Source: Hyphomicrobiales bacterium
GTDB lineage: Bacteria > Pseudomonadota > Alphaproteobacteria > Rhizobiales > Rhizobiaceae
Assembly (NCBI GenBank): GCA_900473205.1
Contig: UCLB01000013.1
Coordinates: 1-57,795, forward strand
Direction of reading: 5' to 3'
Length of the DNA: 57,795 nt
Part shown: positions 8,733 through 18,300 of the stretch, in pieces
Layout: every line of letters starts with the position of its first letter
Position numbering within the stretch: position 1 is the first letter of the stretch
The notes under the pieces: model-generated
What the model was told of the DNA's origin: nothing
Seen by the model: the letters and a program-made list of their open reading frames with translations, nothing else
Databases searched by the model: none
Made by a program: the position numbers and the translations under genes

Positions 8733-9661
8733 TGCTGTTCGCCAAGGCCGTCGGGTTGTGCCGAAAGAAGCTCCTCCTGCTCATGTTCGTCAAAGCCCAA
8801 TAGATTGCCGTGTTGGCTGCGGCGGAGTTTACGCATGTGGTCTCTGGGGCTCAAACCCAGCGTGCGCTTGAACATACGGGAGAAGTAAAAGGGGTCGGAG
8901 TAGCCGACCTCGGCTGCCGCAGACGCAACAGACTGCCCTGCCTCGAGGAAATGCATCGCGCGTTCCATTCGTTTGAATTCCTGGTATTTGCGCGGGGTTC
9001 GTCCGACGCGTTTCTGGAACTCCCGCAGGAAATAATCGCGGTTGTAGGGTGCGGCATCCGTGGCTTTGCCAGCAATGTCCGGATCAAGCGGGTTTGCCGA
9101 AATCATCGTCACGGCTTTCATCACTGCCAAATCCAGCGCCTCCGTTCCGTCTGACTGAAAACTTGGGCGGTCTGTCCATCCAAGAAAGGCATCGTCGATG
9201 AAGGCGATCAACAGCACCATGAAGAGATGATGCTGGCCAAGTGTGACGGAGGAGGGTGGGGCGCTTTGACGGTAGTGTCGCACCAGAGGCTCAAGAAGCG
9301 CCCATCGGCTTAGATGAACCTTGGGCCTCAACTCCATCTGCGCGACAAGGTTGTGTCTGCCATAGATGTCCAGCGAGAAATGCTGGGCGACACCCCTGTA
9401 GGTCGTGGCCTGCTCATTCCAGCCGACGAAGCGCTGTCCACGATAGATCAACATGGCATCACCGGGTTCAAGAACCCGTGCCTCGCCGTCCACCAGATAG
9501 TGGCCCTGTCCTTCCAGGCAAATGATGAGATCGTCCACCTGATTGGATTTGTCGATCTGCCATGTACGGGAATGCTCCATCCGGATAGTGGCGCGCGTCA
9601 GGTTTAGCTGCAAGGCGGCCGGCGGAATGGAGGACAATATGCCACCTTCAATTTCGTCCAT
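8729..9661 (-). CDS. AraC-family transcriptional regulator
   Basis: Regulator of 310 residues: an N-terminal cupin-like sensory domain (YLVDGEARVLEPGDAMLI near 75-95) and a C-terminal double helix-turn-helix, with KRVGRTPRKYQEFKR and ASAAAEVGYSDPFYFSRMFK followed by TLGLSPRDHMR. The ATG at 9661 is chosen because GAGG lies 9 bases ahead; an upstream in-frame ATG at 9721 lacks this. It is divergent from the pectin-oligomer operon beginning at 9872, so a role as galacturonide-responsive activator is a natural inference. The 210-bp intergenic region contains both promoters and the palindrome TTGTACAA near 9817 but no clear paired operator I can define. Confidence 0.9.
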   Translation of the reverse strand: MDEIEGGILSSIPPAALQLNLTRATIRMEHSRTWQIDKSNQVDDLIICLEGQGHYLVDGEARVLEPGDAMLIYRGQRFVGWNEQATTYRGVAQHFSLDIYGRHNLVAQMELRPKVHLSRWALLEPLVRHYRQSAPPSSVTLGQHHLFMVLLIAFIDDAFLGWTDRPSFQSDGTEALDLAVMKAVTMISANPLDPDIAGKATDAAPYNRDYFLREFQKRVGRTPRKYQEFKRMERAMHFLEAGQSVASAAAEVGYSDPFYFSRMFKRTLGLSPRDHMRKLRRSQHGNLLGFDEHEQEELLSAQPDGLGEQH

Positions 9662-9871
9662 ATTTTTCCTCGACTTTGTTAATTCACCTTGGTCGTAAAT
9701 TTTGGTTTTGTCACGCCACAACTTGCGACACGACGCTTAACACCGAGGAGGAGATCGGTTTTGGCTGCGGGAGCGACAAAAGTCGAGCGCGCCTTGATCG
9801 ACTTGGGAGAGACACTTGTACAAAATCGTATTCTATCATTCGCGCCTCTTCGGGGCGCGGGGAGGGAAGCC

Positions 9872-10753
9872 GTGAAATCTCAGCGCTTTCTGGGCCTGGG
9901 ATATCTGGCGCCTTACATCATTGGCCTGCTGATATTCACGGCGATACCATTTCTCGGATCTCTTTATCTCAGCTTCACGCGCTATGACCTGATGAGCGAC
10001 CCGACATGGGCAGGGCTGGCCAATTACGAGCGCCTTTTCACCCGTGACCGCACCTTCATGAAATCGTTGAACGTGACCTTGTTCTACGTGTTTCTGACGG
10101 TTCCCATCAAACTCGCCTTCGCGCTCTTTATTGCGGCCATACTCAATTACAAGCTGCAGTTCATCAATTTCTTCCGAACGGCTTTTTACGTGCCCTCGAT
10201 CCTCGGTGGCTCCATCGCGATCGCAGTGCTCTGGCGCTATATCTTCGCTTCAGAGGGGCTTGCAAACATGGCGCTTGCGGCAATCGGTCTGTCGCCGGTG
10301 GACTGGTTCGGGGATCCCGGCAATGCGCTTTTTACCATCACGCTTTTGCGTTGCTGGCAGTTTGGCTCCGCAATGGTGATCTTCCTCGCCGCCCTGCAAT
10401 CCATCGACAAATCGCTCTTCGAGGCTGCGGCCATCGATGGTGCTGGCAAGGTCAGGACGTTCTTTTTCATCACCCTGCCGCTTCTGACGCCGGTGATCTT
10501 TTTCAATCTCATCATGCAGATGGTCCAGGCGTTTCAGGAGTTCAACGGCCCCTACATCATCACCCAGGGTGGACCGCTGAAATCGACTTACCTGTTGCCC
10601 CTCTACATTTACGACGAGGCCTTCAAGAAGTTCAACATGGGCTATGCCTCTGCCATCGCCTGGATCCTCTTCACCATCATCACCGTACTGACCCTCGTGG
10701 CCTTCTGGTCTTCGAAGAAGTGGGTCTACTACGCTGGCGACAAGCGGAACTGA
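9872..10753 (+). CDS. Sugar ABC transporter permease, MalF type (pectin-oligomer importer)
   Basis: Inner-membrane permease of 293 residues with six predicted helices and the EAA loop DKSLFEAAAIDGAGKV near 185-200. First gene of an operon with a second permease, ATPase, binding protein and two pectin-degrading enzymes, which implies import of (un)saturated galacturonate oligomers. The GTG at 9872 is taken as start because GGGAGGGAA lies directly ahead and the protein then begins like its family (KSQRFLGLGYLAPYI); a longer in-frame extension back to 9689 has low-quality sequence and no obvious ribosome site. Start choice is moderately certain. Confidence 0.88.
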   Translation: MKSQRFLGLGYLAPYIIGLLIFTAIPFLGSLYLSFTRYDLMSDPTWAGLANYERLFTRDRTFMKSLNVTLFYVFLTVPIKLAFALFIAAILNYKLQFINFFRTAFYVPSILGGSIAIAVLWRYIFASEGLANMALAAIGLSPVDWFGDPGNALFTITLLRCWQFGSAMVIFLAALQSIDKSLFEAAAIDGAGKVRTFFFITLPLLTPVIFFNLIMQMVQAFQEFNGPYIITQGGPLKSTYLLPLYIYDEAFKKFNMGYASAIAWILFTIITVLTLVAFWSSKKWVYYAGDKRN

Positions 10754-10757
10754 TGCC

Positions 10758-11642
10758 ATGACGGATATCGCAACCTTAAACGATCTTCAGACCGCGCGCC
10801 GCGCACGGGTAAGACTTTTATCAACGACCGTCCGGTATGTGCTTTTGTTCGCCGTCGGTCTCATCATGCTGTACCCGCTGATCTGGCTGGTGGGGGCAAG
10901 CTTCAAGACGAATTCGGAAATCTTTTCGGGCGCTGGCTTCATACCCGAAAACCCGACGCTGGATGGCTACATACGCGGTTGGGAAACCTCCACGCCCTAT
11001 ACGTTCGGCCGGTTTTTCTGGAACTCGTTCCTGATCATTCTGCCAAAGGTCATCGGCACGGCAATTTCCTGCACTATGGCTGCCTATGCCTTTGCCCGCT
11101 TTGATTTTCCATTCAAGAAAATCCTGTTCGGTTCGGTCATTGCCATCCTGCTATTGCCGAACGTCGTGACGCGCATTCCGCAATATATCCTGTTCCGTGA
11201 CCTCGGCTGGCTCGACAGCTTCCTGCCACTGTGGGTTCCCTCGGCATTTGCGGGTGACGCCTTCTTCGTCTTCATGCTCGTGCAGTTTTTGCGGTCGCTG
11301 CCTGCGGATATGGAAGAGGCCGCACGGGTCGATGGAGCCAACAGCCTGCAAACGCTGATCTATATTGTTGTTCCTATGCTGGCACCGGCGCTGATTTCGG
11401 TCTGCCTGTTCCAGTTCATGTGGACGATGAATGATTTTCTTGGGCCTTTGATCTATCTGTCCTCGGTCGAAAAATATCCGGTGAGCCTCGCGCTCAAACT
11501 CTCCATCGATACCACTGAAGCCTTCGAGTGGAACCGCATCCTGGCGATGTCGGTCCTGACGATTGCGCCCGCGCTCATCGTCTTCTTCGCAGCACAACGG
11601 TATTTCATTGAAGGGATCTCGTCTGGCGGGGTCAAGGGCTGA
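10758..11642 (+). CDS. Sugar ABC transporter permease, MalG type (pectin-oligomer importer)
   Basis: Partner permease of 294 residues, with an N-terminal cytoplasmic tail of about 25 residues, six hydrophobic helices and the EAA loop PADMEEAARVDGANSL near 195-210. It follows the MalF-type gene by 4 bases and precedes the ATPase gene by 2, so the three are surely co-transcribed. No strong Shine-Dalgarno is seen ahead of the ATG; coupling to the upstream gene probably drives initiation. Confidence 0.9.
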   Translation: MTDIATLNDLQTARRARVRLLSTTVRYVLLFAVGLIMLYPLIWLVGASFKTNSEIFSGAGFIPENPTLDGYIRGWETSTPYTFGRFFWNSFLIILPKVIGTAISCTMAAYAFARFDFPFKKILFGSVIAILLLPNVVTRIPQYILFRDLGWLDSFLPLWVPSAFAGDAFFVFMLVQFLRSLPADMEEAARVDGANSLQTLIYIVVPMLAPALISVCLFQFMWTMNDFLGPLIYLSSVEKYPVSLALKLSIDTTEAFEWNRILAMSVLTIAPALIVFFAAQRYFIEGISSGGVKG

Positions 11643-11644
11643 AC

Positions 11645-12745
11645 ATGGCAAGCGTACAACTGAAAAATCTCGAAAAAGTCTATGGCGGCAGCTTCAAAGC
11701 GGTCCATGGCATCAACCTTGAGGTCGAAGACGGCGAGTTCATGGTGTTTGTCGGGCCTTCCGGCTGCGCCAAGTCCACCACCCTGCGCATGGTGGCAGGG
11801 CTTGAGGAAATCACCGCAGGCGAAATTCTGATCGGGGATCAGCGGGTCAATGACCTTCCGCCGGGCAAGCGATCCATCGCCATGGTGTTCCAGAACTATG
11901 CGCTTTATCCGCACATGAAGGTCCGCGGAAATCTGGCCTTCGGGCTGAAAATCGCAGGTGTAGCGAAGCCGGAGATCGAAAAGGCCATCGACAACGTTGC
12001 CCGCATTCTGGAGATCGAGCCGCTTCTGGACCGGCTGCCGAAGCAGCTTTCCGGCGGACAGGCGCAACGCGTGGCGCTTGGACGCGCATTGATCAAAAAG
12101 CCCGGCGTGTTTCTGTTCGACGAGCCGCTTTCCAATCTCGACGCTAAGCTGCGTGCTTCGATGCGCGTGCGTATCACGGACCTTCACCGGCAATTGAAGG
12201 CGGATGGTCTGTCGTCGACCGTCATTTATGTGACTCACGACCAGACCGAAGCCATGACCATGGGGGACCGCATCTGCGTCATGCAGAACGGTCGCATCAT
12301 GCAGGTCGCGACACCGAAGGAACTCTATAACCAGCCTGCCAATCTCTTCGTCGCTGGCTTCATAGGTTCGCCGGAAATGAACCTGATCGACGTGACGATA
12401 GAGGGATCCGATTTCCTGATTGCGGGCCAGCGGCTGCCGATCGGCGATCATCTGGAAAAGCGCCTGACCGCCAGACCGAAGGATGCCGTCGTTGGCATCC
12501 GTCCGCAGCATCTTTCGCTCGCGATGAAGGACGAGGGTCCAGCGCTACAGGCCAAGCTCACCAATGCGGAGTTCATGGGACACGAAGTTTACCTTCACGC
12601 CGATCTTGGCGGCCAGAAGGTGGTGAGCGTGGTGGGCGCTGCCGAGTTTGAGGAGCTCGGCAAGTCAGGGGATCTGCGGCTGAAGCCGGACCCTGAGAAG
12701 CTGCACATTTTCGACAAGGCCGATGGCCGCAACGTTTCGATATGA
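11645..12745 (+). CDS. Sugar ABC transporter ATPase (UgpC/MsmK type)
   Basis: Cytoplasmic ATPase of 366 residues energising the two preceding permeases. Walker A GPSGCAKST at 37-45 (Ala where Gly is commoner), Q-loop VFQNYALYPHM, signature LSGGQAQRVALGRAL, Walker B VFLFDEPLSNLDA and H-loop VTHDQTEA are all present. The C-terminal 130 residues form the TOBE/OB regulatory domain (VVGIRPQHL, GHEVYLHADLGG) of CUT1 ATPases. Its position before the binding-protein gene makes the operon order permease-permease-ATPase-binding protein. Confidence 0.93.
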   Translation: MASVQLKNLEKVYGGSFKAVHGINLEVEDGEFMVFVGPSGCAKSTTLRMVAGLEEITAGEILIGDQRVNDLPPGKRSIAMVFQNYALYPHMKVRGNLAFGLKIAGVAKPEIEKAIDNVARILEIEPLLDRLPKQLSGGQAQRVALGRALIKKPGVFLFDEPLSNLDAKLRASMRVRITDLHRQLKADGLSSTVIYVTHDQTEAMTMGDRICVMQNGRIMQVATPKELYNQPANLFVAGFIGSPEMNLIDVTIEGSDFLIAGQRLPIGDHLEKRLTARPKDAVVGIRPQHLSLAMKDEGPALQAKLTNAEFMGHEVYLHADLGGQKVVSVVGAAEFEELGKSGDLRLKPDPEKLHIFDKADGRNVSI

Positions 12746-12788
12746 GCGCGGCGCGAAGTTTCAAGTTTTCGAGGAGGAGGAATACACA

Positions 12789-14057
12789 ATGAGCAAGCTG
12801 AAAAGAACCGCGATCCTGCTGGCTGCCGGTGCCTATGCCACGATGGCTGTGGCCCCTATGGCCAATGCCGCAGAACTGCGCATGTCCTGGTGGGGCGGCG
12901 ATAGCCGACATGTTGCGACCCAGAAGGCGATTGCCGCCTGCGGTGAGAAGCATGGGCACACCGTCAAAGGCGAATTCACCGGCTTTGATGGCTATCTGGA
13001 AAAGCTGACCACGCAGATGGCGGGCAAGACAGAGGCCGATATCGTTCAGGTCAACTGGCCGTGGCTGCCGCTGTTTTCCAAGAATGGCGAGGGATTCGCG
13101 GATCTGCGTAAGCTCAAAGGGCTCGATCTGTCGCAGTGGGCCGAGACCGACCTCGAGGCCGGATCGATGAACGGCGTGTTGCAGGGACTGTCGGTGTCCA
13201 CGACGGGCCGCGTGTTCTTCTTCAATGCCACGACCTTTGAAAAGGCTGGCGTTGCCATTCCAAAAACCTGGGACGAGTTCTTTGCTGTCACCAAAACCAT
13301 CAAGGCAAAGCTTGGCAAGGACTACTACACCTTCAATGCCGTGAAAGAGACAGCTCAGCTTCTGGTCACGCTGGCAGTTGTCCAGAAGACCGGCAAGGAC
13401 CTGGTTGACGAAAAGACCAACCGGGTCGCATGGACGCCGGAGGAACTTGCGAGCGCAATTTCCTTCCTCGGCAAACTGGTTGAAAGCGGTGCCATCCGGT
13501 CTCAGAAAGAAGAGGCGAGTGACGGGAATGTCAATCTCTATGAGAAACCCTCATGGTCCGAGGGGCGCATCGCGGGCTCTTATGAGTGGGACTCGACCTA
13601 TTCGAAATATGCCGATCCTTTGAAGGAGGGGCAGGTCCTGAAGCCCGTGCCGATGCTGAAGCAGGCCGATGCCGTGACCGAAGGTGTCTATCGCAAGCCG
13701 TCCATGGTGTTTTCGATTTCGCGCAACTCCAAGAACCCTGACGCTGCGGCGCAAATCGTCAATTGCTTGCTAAACGAACCGGAGGGCATCGATGCGCTCG
13801 GCACCTCGCGTGGTCTTCCGGCATCCAAGGCAGCGGCGCAGCGTCTCGGCGAAAAGGGAGAGCCGGAGGTTCGTGCAGCAAACGCCATCGTCATGGCAGC
13901 CTCCGGCCCCGTCGTCTCGCCCTTCAACGAGCACCCGGAAATTCGCTCCGCCTTCATCGATACGCTGGAAGAATATGCCTATGGCCAGCTCACGGCTGAG
14001 GAGGCCGCCGAGCAGATCATCGATTCCACCAACGATGTTCTGGCGAAATTCGACTGA
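12789..14057 (+). CDS. Sugar ABC transporter periplasmic binding protein (extracellular solute-binding family 1)
   Basis: Secreted solute-binding protein of 422 residues. The signal peptide covers about residues 1-27 (LLAAGAYATMAVAPMANA). The mature part begins AELRMSWWGGD, typical of family-1 carbohydrate-binding proteins that take oligosaccharides. An unusually strong ribosome site, GAGGAGGAGG, lies 8 bases ahead of the ATG at 12789. Two stem-loops follow the gene, consistent with excess production of binding protein. With the GH28 and GH105 genes downstream the probable ligands are galacturonate oligomers; this is inference from context. Confidence 0.9.
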   Translation: MSKLKRTAILLAAGAYATMAVAPMANAAELRMSWWGGDSRHVATQKAIAACGEKHGHTVKGEFTGFDGYLEKLTTQMAGKTEADIVQVNWPWLPLFSKNGEGFADLRKLKGLDLSQWAETDLEAGSMNGVLQGLSVSTTGRVFFFNATTFEKAGVAIPKTWDEFFAVTKTIKAKLGKDYYTFNAVKETAQLLVTLAVVQKTGKDLVDEKTNRVAWTPEELASAISFLGKLVESGAIRSQKEEASDGNVNLYEKPSWSEGRIAGSYEWDSTYSKYADPLKEGQVLKPVPMLKQADAVTEGVYRKPSMVFSISRNSKNPDAAAQIVNCLLNEPEGIDALGTSRGLPASKAAAQRLGEKGEPEVRAANAIVMAASGPVVSPFNEHPEIRSAFIDTLEEYAYGQLTAEEAAEQIIDSTNDVLAKFD

Positions 14058-14065
14058 TGCGGTTT

Positions 14066-14090
14066 GGGCCGCTATCGATCACAGCGGCCC
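14066..14090 (+). terminator. Stem-loop after the binding-protein gene (first of two)
   Basis: Perfect 8-bp stem GGGCCGCT/AGCGGCCC with a 9-base loop starting 9 bases after the binding-protein stop. No T-run follows; likely an mRNA 3'-stabilising hairpin. Confidence 0.65.
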
Positions 14091-14117
14091 ATCCACTCTT
14101 TGCTGACCAAGCACTGC

Positions 14118-14146
14118 CTCCGCCGACCTTTATGGCGGAGACTTTT
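14118..14146 (+). terminator. Stem-loop with short T-run before the polygalacturonase gene
   Basis: Stem CTCCGCC/GGCGGAG (7 bp, 9-base loop) followed by ACTTTTAC. It resembles a weak Rho-independent terminator or attenuator that would lower expression of the two glycoside hydrolase genes relative to the transporter. It lies only 6 bases ahead of the next start codon. Confidence 0.55.
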
Positions 14147-14151
14147 ACAAC

Positions 14152-15723
14152 ATGAGACCGAACATGAATCGACCATCGCTCATCGCGCATTCTGCACGAA
14201 CGGCGGCGCTATGCCTTCCCGTTCCCAGCGCGCGCTATCATCTCCCCGCGGCGATTGCCTGGCGGCTGTCCTCGCCAGATATCGATCTTGGCGAACGGCT
14301 TGGCCACACCCATACGGTCGTGACGTTGTTGCATGATTTGCAGCCTGATACGCAGTATCGGTTCGAGGCGGATGGTTTCGAAAGCATCGAGTTCCGCACG
14401 ACGCCCTGCACCGGTCTCGTGGATGCGGCAACATTTGAGATTGTACCCGATGTAGCGCTGGACGATGCCGAGGCTGCGCGCGCAAATGCTGATGCTTTCG
14501 CGCAAGCCGTTGCAGCTGTTCCCAAGGGCGGTAGCCTCCGCATTCCGGCAGGCACATGGACCTCTTACCCGGTGCGGCTAAAGAGCGACATGACCCTGCA
14601 TCTGGCCAAGGCGGCTGTGCTTCGAGCGCCCTCCACCCGCATGGGCTGGCCAATCCTACCGGCGCGTGATGCGGAAGGCCGTATGCTGGGCAGCTGGGAA
14701 GGACTGCCGGATGCCTGTTTTACTGCTCCTCTCCACGCCATCGCGGCGGACAATCTTGTCATTGAAGGCGAGGGCGTTCTGGATGGTTCCGGCGACAAGG
14801 GGGACTGGTGGACATGGCCGAAGGAAAGCCGCGACGGCGCGCGCCGGCCGCGCGGCCTGCATCTCGTTTCCTGCAACAATGTAAAGCTTTTCGGCGTCAC
14901 CATTCAAAATGCGCCTTCCTGGACAATCCACCCGCAGGGTTGCGATGGTCTTGTGGCCGCTGGCCTTTCCATCATGGCGCCTCACGACAGCCCGAACACG
15001 GATGGTTTCAATCCGGAAAGCTCTCGCAACATTGAGATTGCTGGGGTGCGCTTTTCGGTCGGTGACGACTGCATAGCAGTCAAGGCGGGTAAGCGCGGTT
15101 CCAATGGCGAAGAGGATCATCTGGCGGAGACACGAGCGATCACTATCCGCCACTGCCTCATGGAGCGCGGCCATGGCGGGCTGGTGATCGGCTCGGAAAT
15201 GTCCGGCGGCGTTCATGATGTGACAATGGAGGACTGCGAGATGATCGGAACGGACCGCGGTTTGCGCCTCAAGACGAGGCGCGGACGCGGCGGCACCGTC
15301 AGCAATATCACGATGCGGCGCGTCCTGTTGGACGGTGTCCAAACGGTTCTCTCGGCCAACGCGCATTATCACTGCGACGCAGATGGTCATAGCGACCGGG
15401 TACAATCGAGATTGCCTGCGGAGGTCGATAGCGGCACGCCGCAAATCGAGAAAATCTTCGTGGAGGATATCGAGATCCTAAAACTGTCCCATGCCGTGGG
15501 CGTGTTTCTAGGGCTTCCTGAAGCACCGATCCGCGATGTCGAGATCAGAAGGCTCAAGGTCGTGTCTCTTGATCCCGATGCGGTGGCGACAGCGCCCATC
15601 ATGGCGGACCAAGTGCGGGCCATGCGGCATGAGATGATCGTCGGCGAGCAGGCAGACATATCCTGCGACGACCCCGCACTGCTGAGCCGCGCTCCCATTT
15701 CCAATGTTTCACAAGCCGATTGA
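14152..15723 (+). CDS. Glycoside hydrolase family 28 polygalacturonase (exo-acting, Pgl/PicA-like)
   Basis: Pectin-oligomer hydrolase of 523 residues with a right-handed beta-helix. All GH28 signatures are visible: NTD at 282-284, GDD at 304-306 (the catalytic Asp trio), RGHGG with His341, and RLK at 372-374. An N-terminal fibronectin-like segment (residues 1-95) precedes the helix, as in exo-polygalacturonases. No signal peptide is apparent, so it likely acts in the cytoplasm on imported oligogalacturonides. It strongly resembles the Agrobacterium pgl/picA class, known as plant-inducible. A second in-frame ATG at 14164 is an alternative start. The next gene follows within 8 bases. Confidence 0.9.
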   Translation: MRPNMNRPSLIAHSARTAALCLPVPSARYHLPAAIAWRLSSPDIDLGERLGHTHTVVTLLHDLQPDTQYRFEADGFESIEFRTTPCTGLVDAATFEIVPDVALDDAEAARANADAFAQAVAAVPKGGSLRIPAGTWTSYPVRLKSDMTLHLAKAAVLRAPSTRMGWPILPARDAEGRMLGSWEGLPDACFTAPLHAIAADNLVIEGEGVLDGSGDKGDWWTWPKESRDGARRPRGLHLVSCNNVKLFGVTIQNAPSWTIHPQGCDGLVAAGLSIMAPHDSPNTDGFNPESSRNIEIAGVRFSVGDDCIAVKAGKRGSNGEEDHLAETRAITIRHCLMERGHGGLVIGSEMSGGVHDVTMEDCEMIGTDRGLRLKTRRGRGGTVSNITMRRVLLDGVQTVLSANAHYHCDADGHSDRVQSRLPAEVDSGTPQIEKIFVEDIEILKLSHAVGVFLGLPEAPIRDVEIRRLKVVSLDPDAVATAPIMADQVRAMRHEMIVGEQADISCDDPALLSRAPISNVSQAD

Positions 15724-15730
15724 GCCACAG

Positions 15731-16834
15731 ATGACAGTCATCGACTATTTTGAGCAATTCGTCAGCCGCTATCAGCACTATAAGGGTGGAAGCTGGTGCT
15801 ATGAGGATGGCTGCATTTATCGCGGCTTGCAGCTTCTCCGTGACGCGACGGGCGAGAAGCGCTGGGACGATCATTTGCATCGTCTGGCGGATCAGCAGAT
15901 TGAGGTGGATGGTGCGCTGGCGGGTTACGATCCCCTCGAATACAATATCGATCACATATTGGCAGGGCGCGTTCTCTTTCCTCTGGCCGCTGCAACGGGC
16001 GACAGCCGATACCTGAAGGCAGCCGGTCATCTGGCAGGTCAGCTCAAGACGCATCCCAGAATTCCGGCTGGAAATTACTGGCACAAGAAGCGTTATCCGC
16101 ACCAGCTTTGGCTGGATGGCCTTTACATGGGATTACCCTTCCAGATCGAATACGCGCAGGCGACGGTTCGTCCCGAACTCATTACGGACGCGCTTCAACA
16201 GCTCTCGACGGCGCTGGCCCTGACGGAAAATCCGGGCGGGCTTTATGTTCATGGCTATGATGATAGCCGCGACCAGAGCTGGGCCGACCCCGTGACCGGT
16301 CGCTCGCCAGCCCTTTGGGGTCGATCTCTCGGATGGCTGGCCATGGCCCTCGTGGATTGTCTGACGATGTTGCCGGACGAAGAGGCAACCACGTCGCTGC
16401 GAAAACGCACGCGGGTACTTCTGACGGACGTTATGGAGCGTCAGACTGAGAACGGCCTGTGGATGCAGGTCTTCGATGCCCCCGATCTTGTCGGCAATTA
16501 TGAGGAAACGTCGGCTTCTGCCATGTTCGCATATGCCTTGCTGCGGGCATCGCGACTAAAGCTGTTGGGCGCAGACCAAGCGCAGATGGCGCAAAAGGCT
16601 GGAAGCCGGGCGTTGAATGCATTGATCGAGACAAAGCTTGAGCAAGATCCGCACGGACGGACGCAGCTGATCGGTATCGTCCACGTCGCGGGTCTCGGTG
16701 GTTTCGATGGCAATTATCGCGATGGCTCGCCGAAATACTATCTGACGGAACCTGTGGTCAGTGACGATGCCAAGGGCGTGGGGCCGTTGATGATGGCCTA
16801 TGCCGAGCATCTGCTGGCGAGAAAATCGGTTTGA
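15731..16834 (+). CDS. GH88/GH105 unsaturated uronyl (rhamnogalacturonyl) hydrolase
   Basis: Enzyme of 367 residues that removes the terminal 4,5-unsaturated uronate from pectin-lyase products. It has the alpha/alpha-barrel pattern of YteR-type hydrolases: WCYEDGCIYRG, GYDPLEYNIDHI, the key WLDGLYMG with Asp129 as expected general acid, and SPALWGRSLGWLAMALVD. It has no signal peptide, so it should act on imported oligomers. I favour the ATG at 15731, 7 bases after the polygalacturonase stop; an in-frame ATG at 15704 would overlap that gene. It is the last gene of the pectin operon and converges with the hydantoinase gene with only 12 bases between. Confidence 0.88.
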   Translation: MTVIDYFEQFVSRYQHYKGGSWCYEDGCIYRGLQLLRDATGEKRWDDHLHRLADQQIEVDGALAGYDPLEYNIDHILAGRVLFPLAAATGDSRYLKAAGHLAGQLKTHPRIPAGNYWHKKRYPHQLWLDGLYMGLPFQIEYAQATVRPELITDALQQLSTALALTENPGGLYVHGYDDSRDQSWADPVTGRSPALWGRSLGWLAMALVDCLTMLPDEEATTSLRKRTRVLLTDVMERQTENGLWMQVFDAPDLVGNYEETSASAMFAYALLRASRLKLLGADQAQMAQKAGSRALNALIETKLEQDPHGRTQLIGIVHVAGLGGFDGNYRDGSPKYYLTEPVVSDDAKGVGPLMMAYAEHLLARKSV

Positions 16835-16846
16835 TGCTTTTCGATC

Positions 16847-18274
16847 TCAGCTCACGGCGTCGGATCGCTGCTTCGTAAGCGATGAGCGCTCACGCGGCAG
16901 ATAGTTTCCTTGCGGGGTGGGTTCGGCAAAAGCTCCGTCCTCCATAATGGTCTTGCCGCGCAACAGCAGCCGCACCGGCCAGCCCCTGATATCCTGCCCC
17001 TCGTAAGGCGTATAATCGGCGCCATGGTGCAGCATGTCATTGGTGAGCGTGACGCGCTTGTTCGGGTCCCACAAGGCGATGTCGGCGTCCGCCCCAACGG
17101 CAATCGTGCCTTTGCGCGGGTAGAGGCCGTAAAGTTTGGCGTGGTTGGTGGAGGTAACGGCGACGAAGTGGTTGATGTCGATCCGGCGCTTCATCACACC
17201 TTCCGAAAACAGGATGGGCAGGCGGGTGGCGACGCCAGGAATACCGTTCGGAATCCAGCGGAAATGCCGCTTGCCTCTCTCGTTCAGTTTTCCCTCCGCG
17301 TCATCGAAACGGAACGGGCAATGGTCGGATGAAAACAGGTCGAACACGCCCTGCTCGATACCTTCCCAGCATGCGTCCTGGCTCGCCTTGTCGCGCGGTG
17401 GCGGGGAGCATACATATTTGGCGCCTTCCATCTCGCTCTGGTCGAGATCGTCTGCGGTCAGCATCAGATATTGCGGGCAGGTTTCGCCAACAATCTTCTG
17501 ACCGCGCTGACGGGCGCGTCGGATTTCCTCCATCGCCTCGCGGTTGGATACGTGGACGATGACGATGGGTACATCGACGATCTCGGCAAGCGAGAGCGCG
17601 CGGTGTGTCGCCTCACGCTCGGCAGCGATGGGCCGCGTCGTGGCGTGGTATTTCGGCTCGAATTTGCCGTCTTCCTCATGGCGACCGATGAGGTAGCGAA
17701 TGGCATCTTCGTTCTCGCAGTGAACCATCACGAGCGCACCGGTGCGGCGTGCCGTATCCAGCGTCGCGAGGATTTCATCGTCGCGAAGCCGCAGGCCTTC
17801 ATAGGTCATGAAGACCTTCAGCGAGGTGTAGCCATCCTCAACCAGCGCCGGAAGCTCCTGCCCCAGAACTTCGGCAGTCGGGTCGGTGATGACGAGATGG
17901 AAGGAAACGTCCACATGGCATTTGCCTGCGGCCTTTGCGTGATAGACCTTCAACGCCTCGCGCAGGGACTGACCCTTTTCCTGCATGCAGAAGGCGAGAA
18001 CCGTGCTGTTGCCGCCAATGGCAGCAGAGCGGGTGCCGCTGTCGAAATCATCGGCCATGACGATGCCATCCCCAGATGGCTGGTCGAGATGGACGTGGCT
18101 GTCGATGCCGCCGGGCAGGACGAAAAGGCCGGTGGCGTCGATCACCTCTTCGGCGTCGGTCAGTTCAGCGGCAAGTGCAACGATACGACCATCCCTGATG
18201 CCGACATCGCTGACGAAGGTGTCGCTTGCCGTCACCACGGTTCCGTGCCTGATCACCGTATCGAAACGCATCAT
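16847..18274 (-). CDS. Dihydropyrimidinase / D-hydantoinase
   Basis: Cyclic-amidohydrolase of 475 residues that opens dihydropyrimidine or hydantoin rings to N-carbamoyl amino acids. The binuclear zinc site is complete: His60 and His62 in DSHVHLD, carbamylated Lys153 in SLKVFMTYEG, His185 in VMVHCEN, His241 in VIVHVSN and Asp317 in FSSDHCPF. Two adjacent ATGs (18274, 18271) follow AGGAAAGATAGGGA. It is at the distal end of a minus-strand operon with a class V PLP enzyme and a polar amino-acid importer. No N-carbamoyl-amino-acid amidohydrolase is nearby, so the final step must be encoded elsewhere or the true substrate differs. Confidence 0.92.
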   Translation of the reverse strand: MMRFDTVIRHGTVVTASDTFVSDVGIRDGRIVALAAELTDAEEVIDATGLFVLPGGIDSHVHLDQPSGDGIVMADDFDSGTRSAAIGGNSTVLAFCMQEKGQSLREALKVYHAKAAGKCHVDVSFHLVITDPTAEVLGQELPALVEDGYTSLKVFMTYEGLRLRDDEILATLDTARRTGALVMVHCENEDAIRYLIGRHEEDGKFEPKYHATTRPIAAEREATHRALSLAEIVDVPIVIVHVSNREAMEEIRRARQRGQKIVGETCPQYLMLTADDLDQSEMEGAKYVCSPPPRDKASQDACWEGIEQGVFDLFSSDHCPFRFDDAEGKLNERGKRHFRWIPNGIPGVATRLPILFSEGVMKRRIDINHFVAVTSTNHAKLYGLYPRKGTIAVGADADIALWDPNKRVTLTNDMLHHGADYTPYEGQDIRGWPVRLLLRGKTIMEDGAFAEPTPQGNYLPRERSSLTKQRSDAVS

Positions 18275-18300
18275 TCCCTATCTTTCCTGTCGTTCACAGC

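Noticed and set aside
9817..9824. TTGTACAA as an AraC operator
   Set aside because: Eight-base palindrome alone; AraC sites are usually direct repeats and no second copy is found in the promoter.
11753..11782. Unusual Walker A (GPSGCAKST, Ala for Gly) in the sugar ATPase
   Set aside because: The variable position tolerates Ala in many CUT1 ATPases; lysine and serine are intact, so no loss of function is implied.
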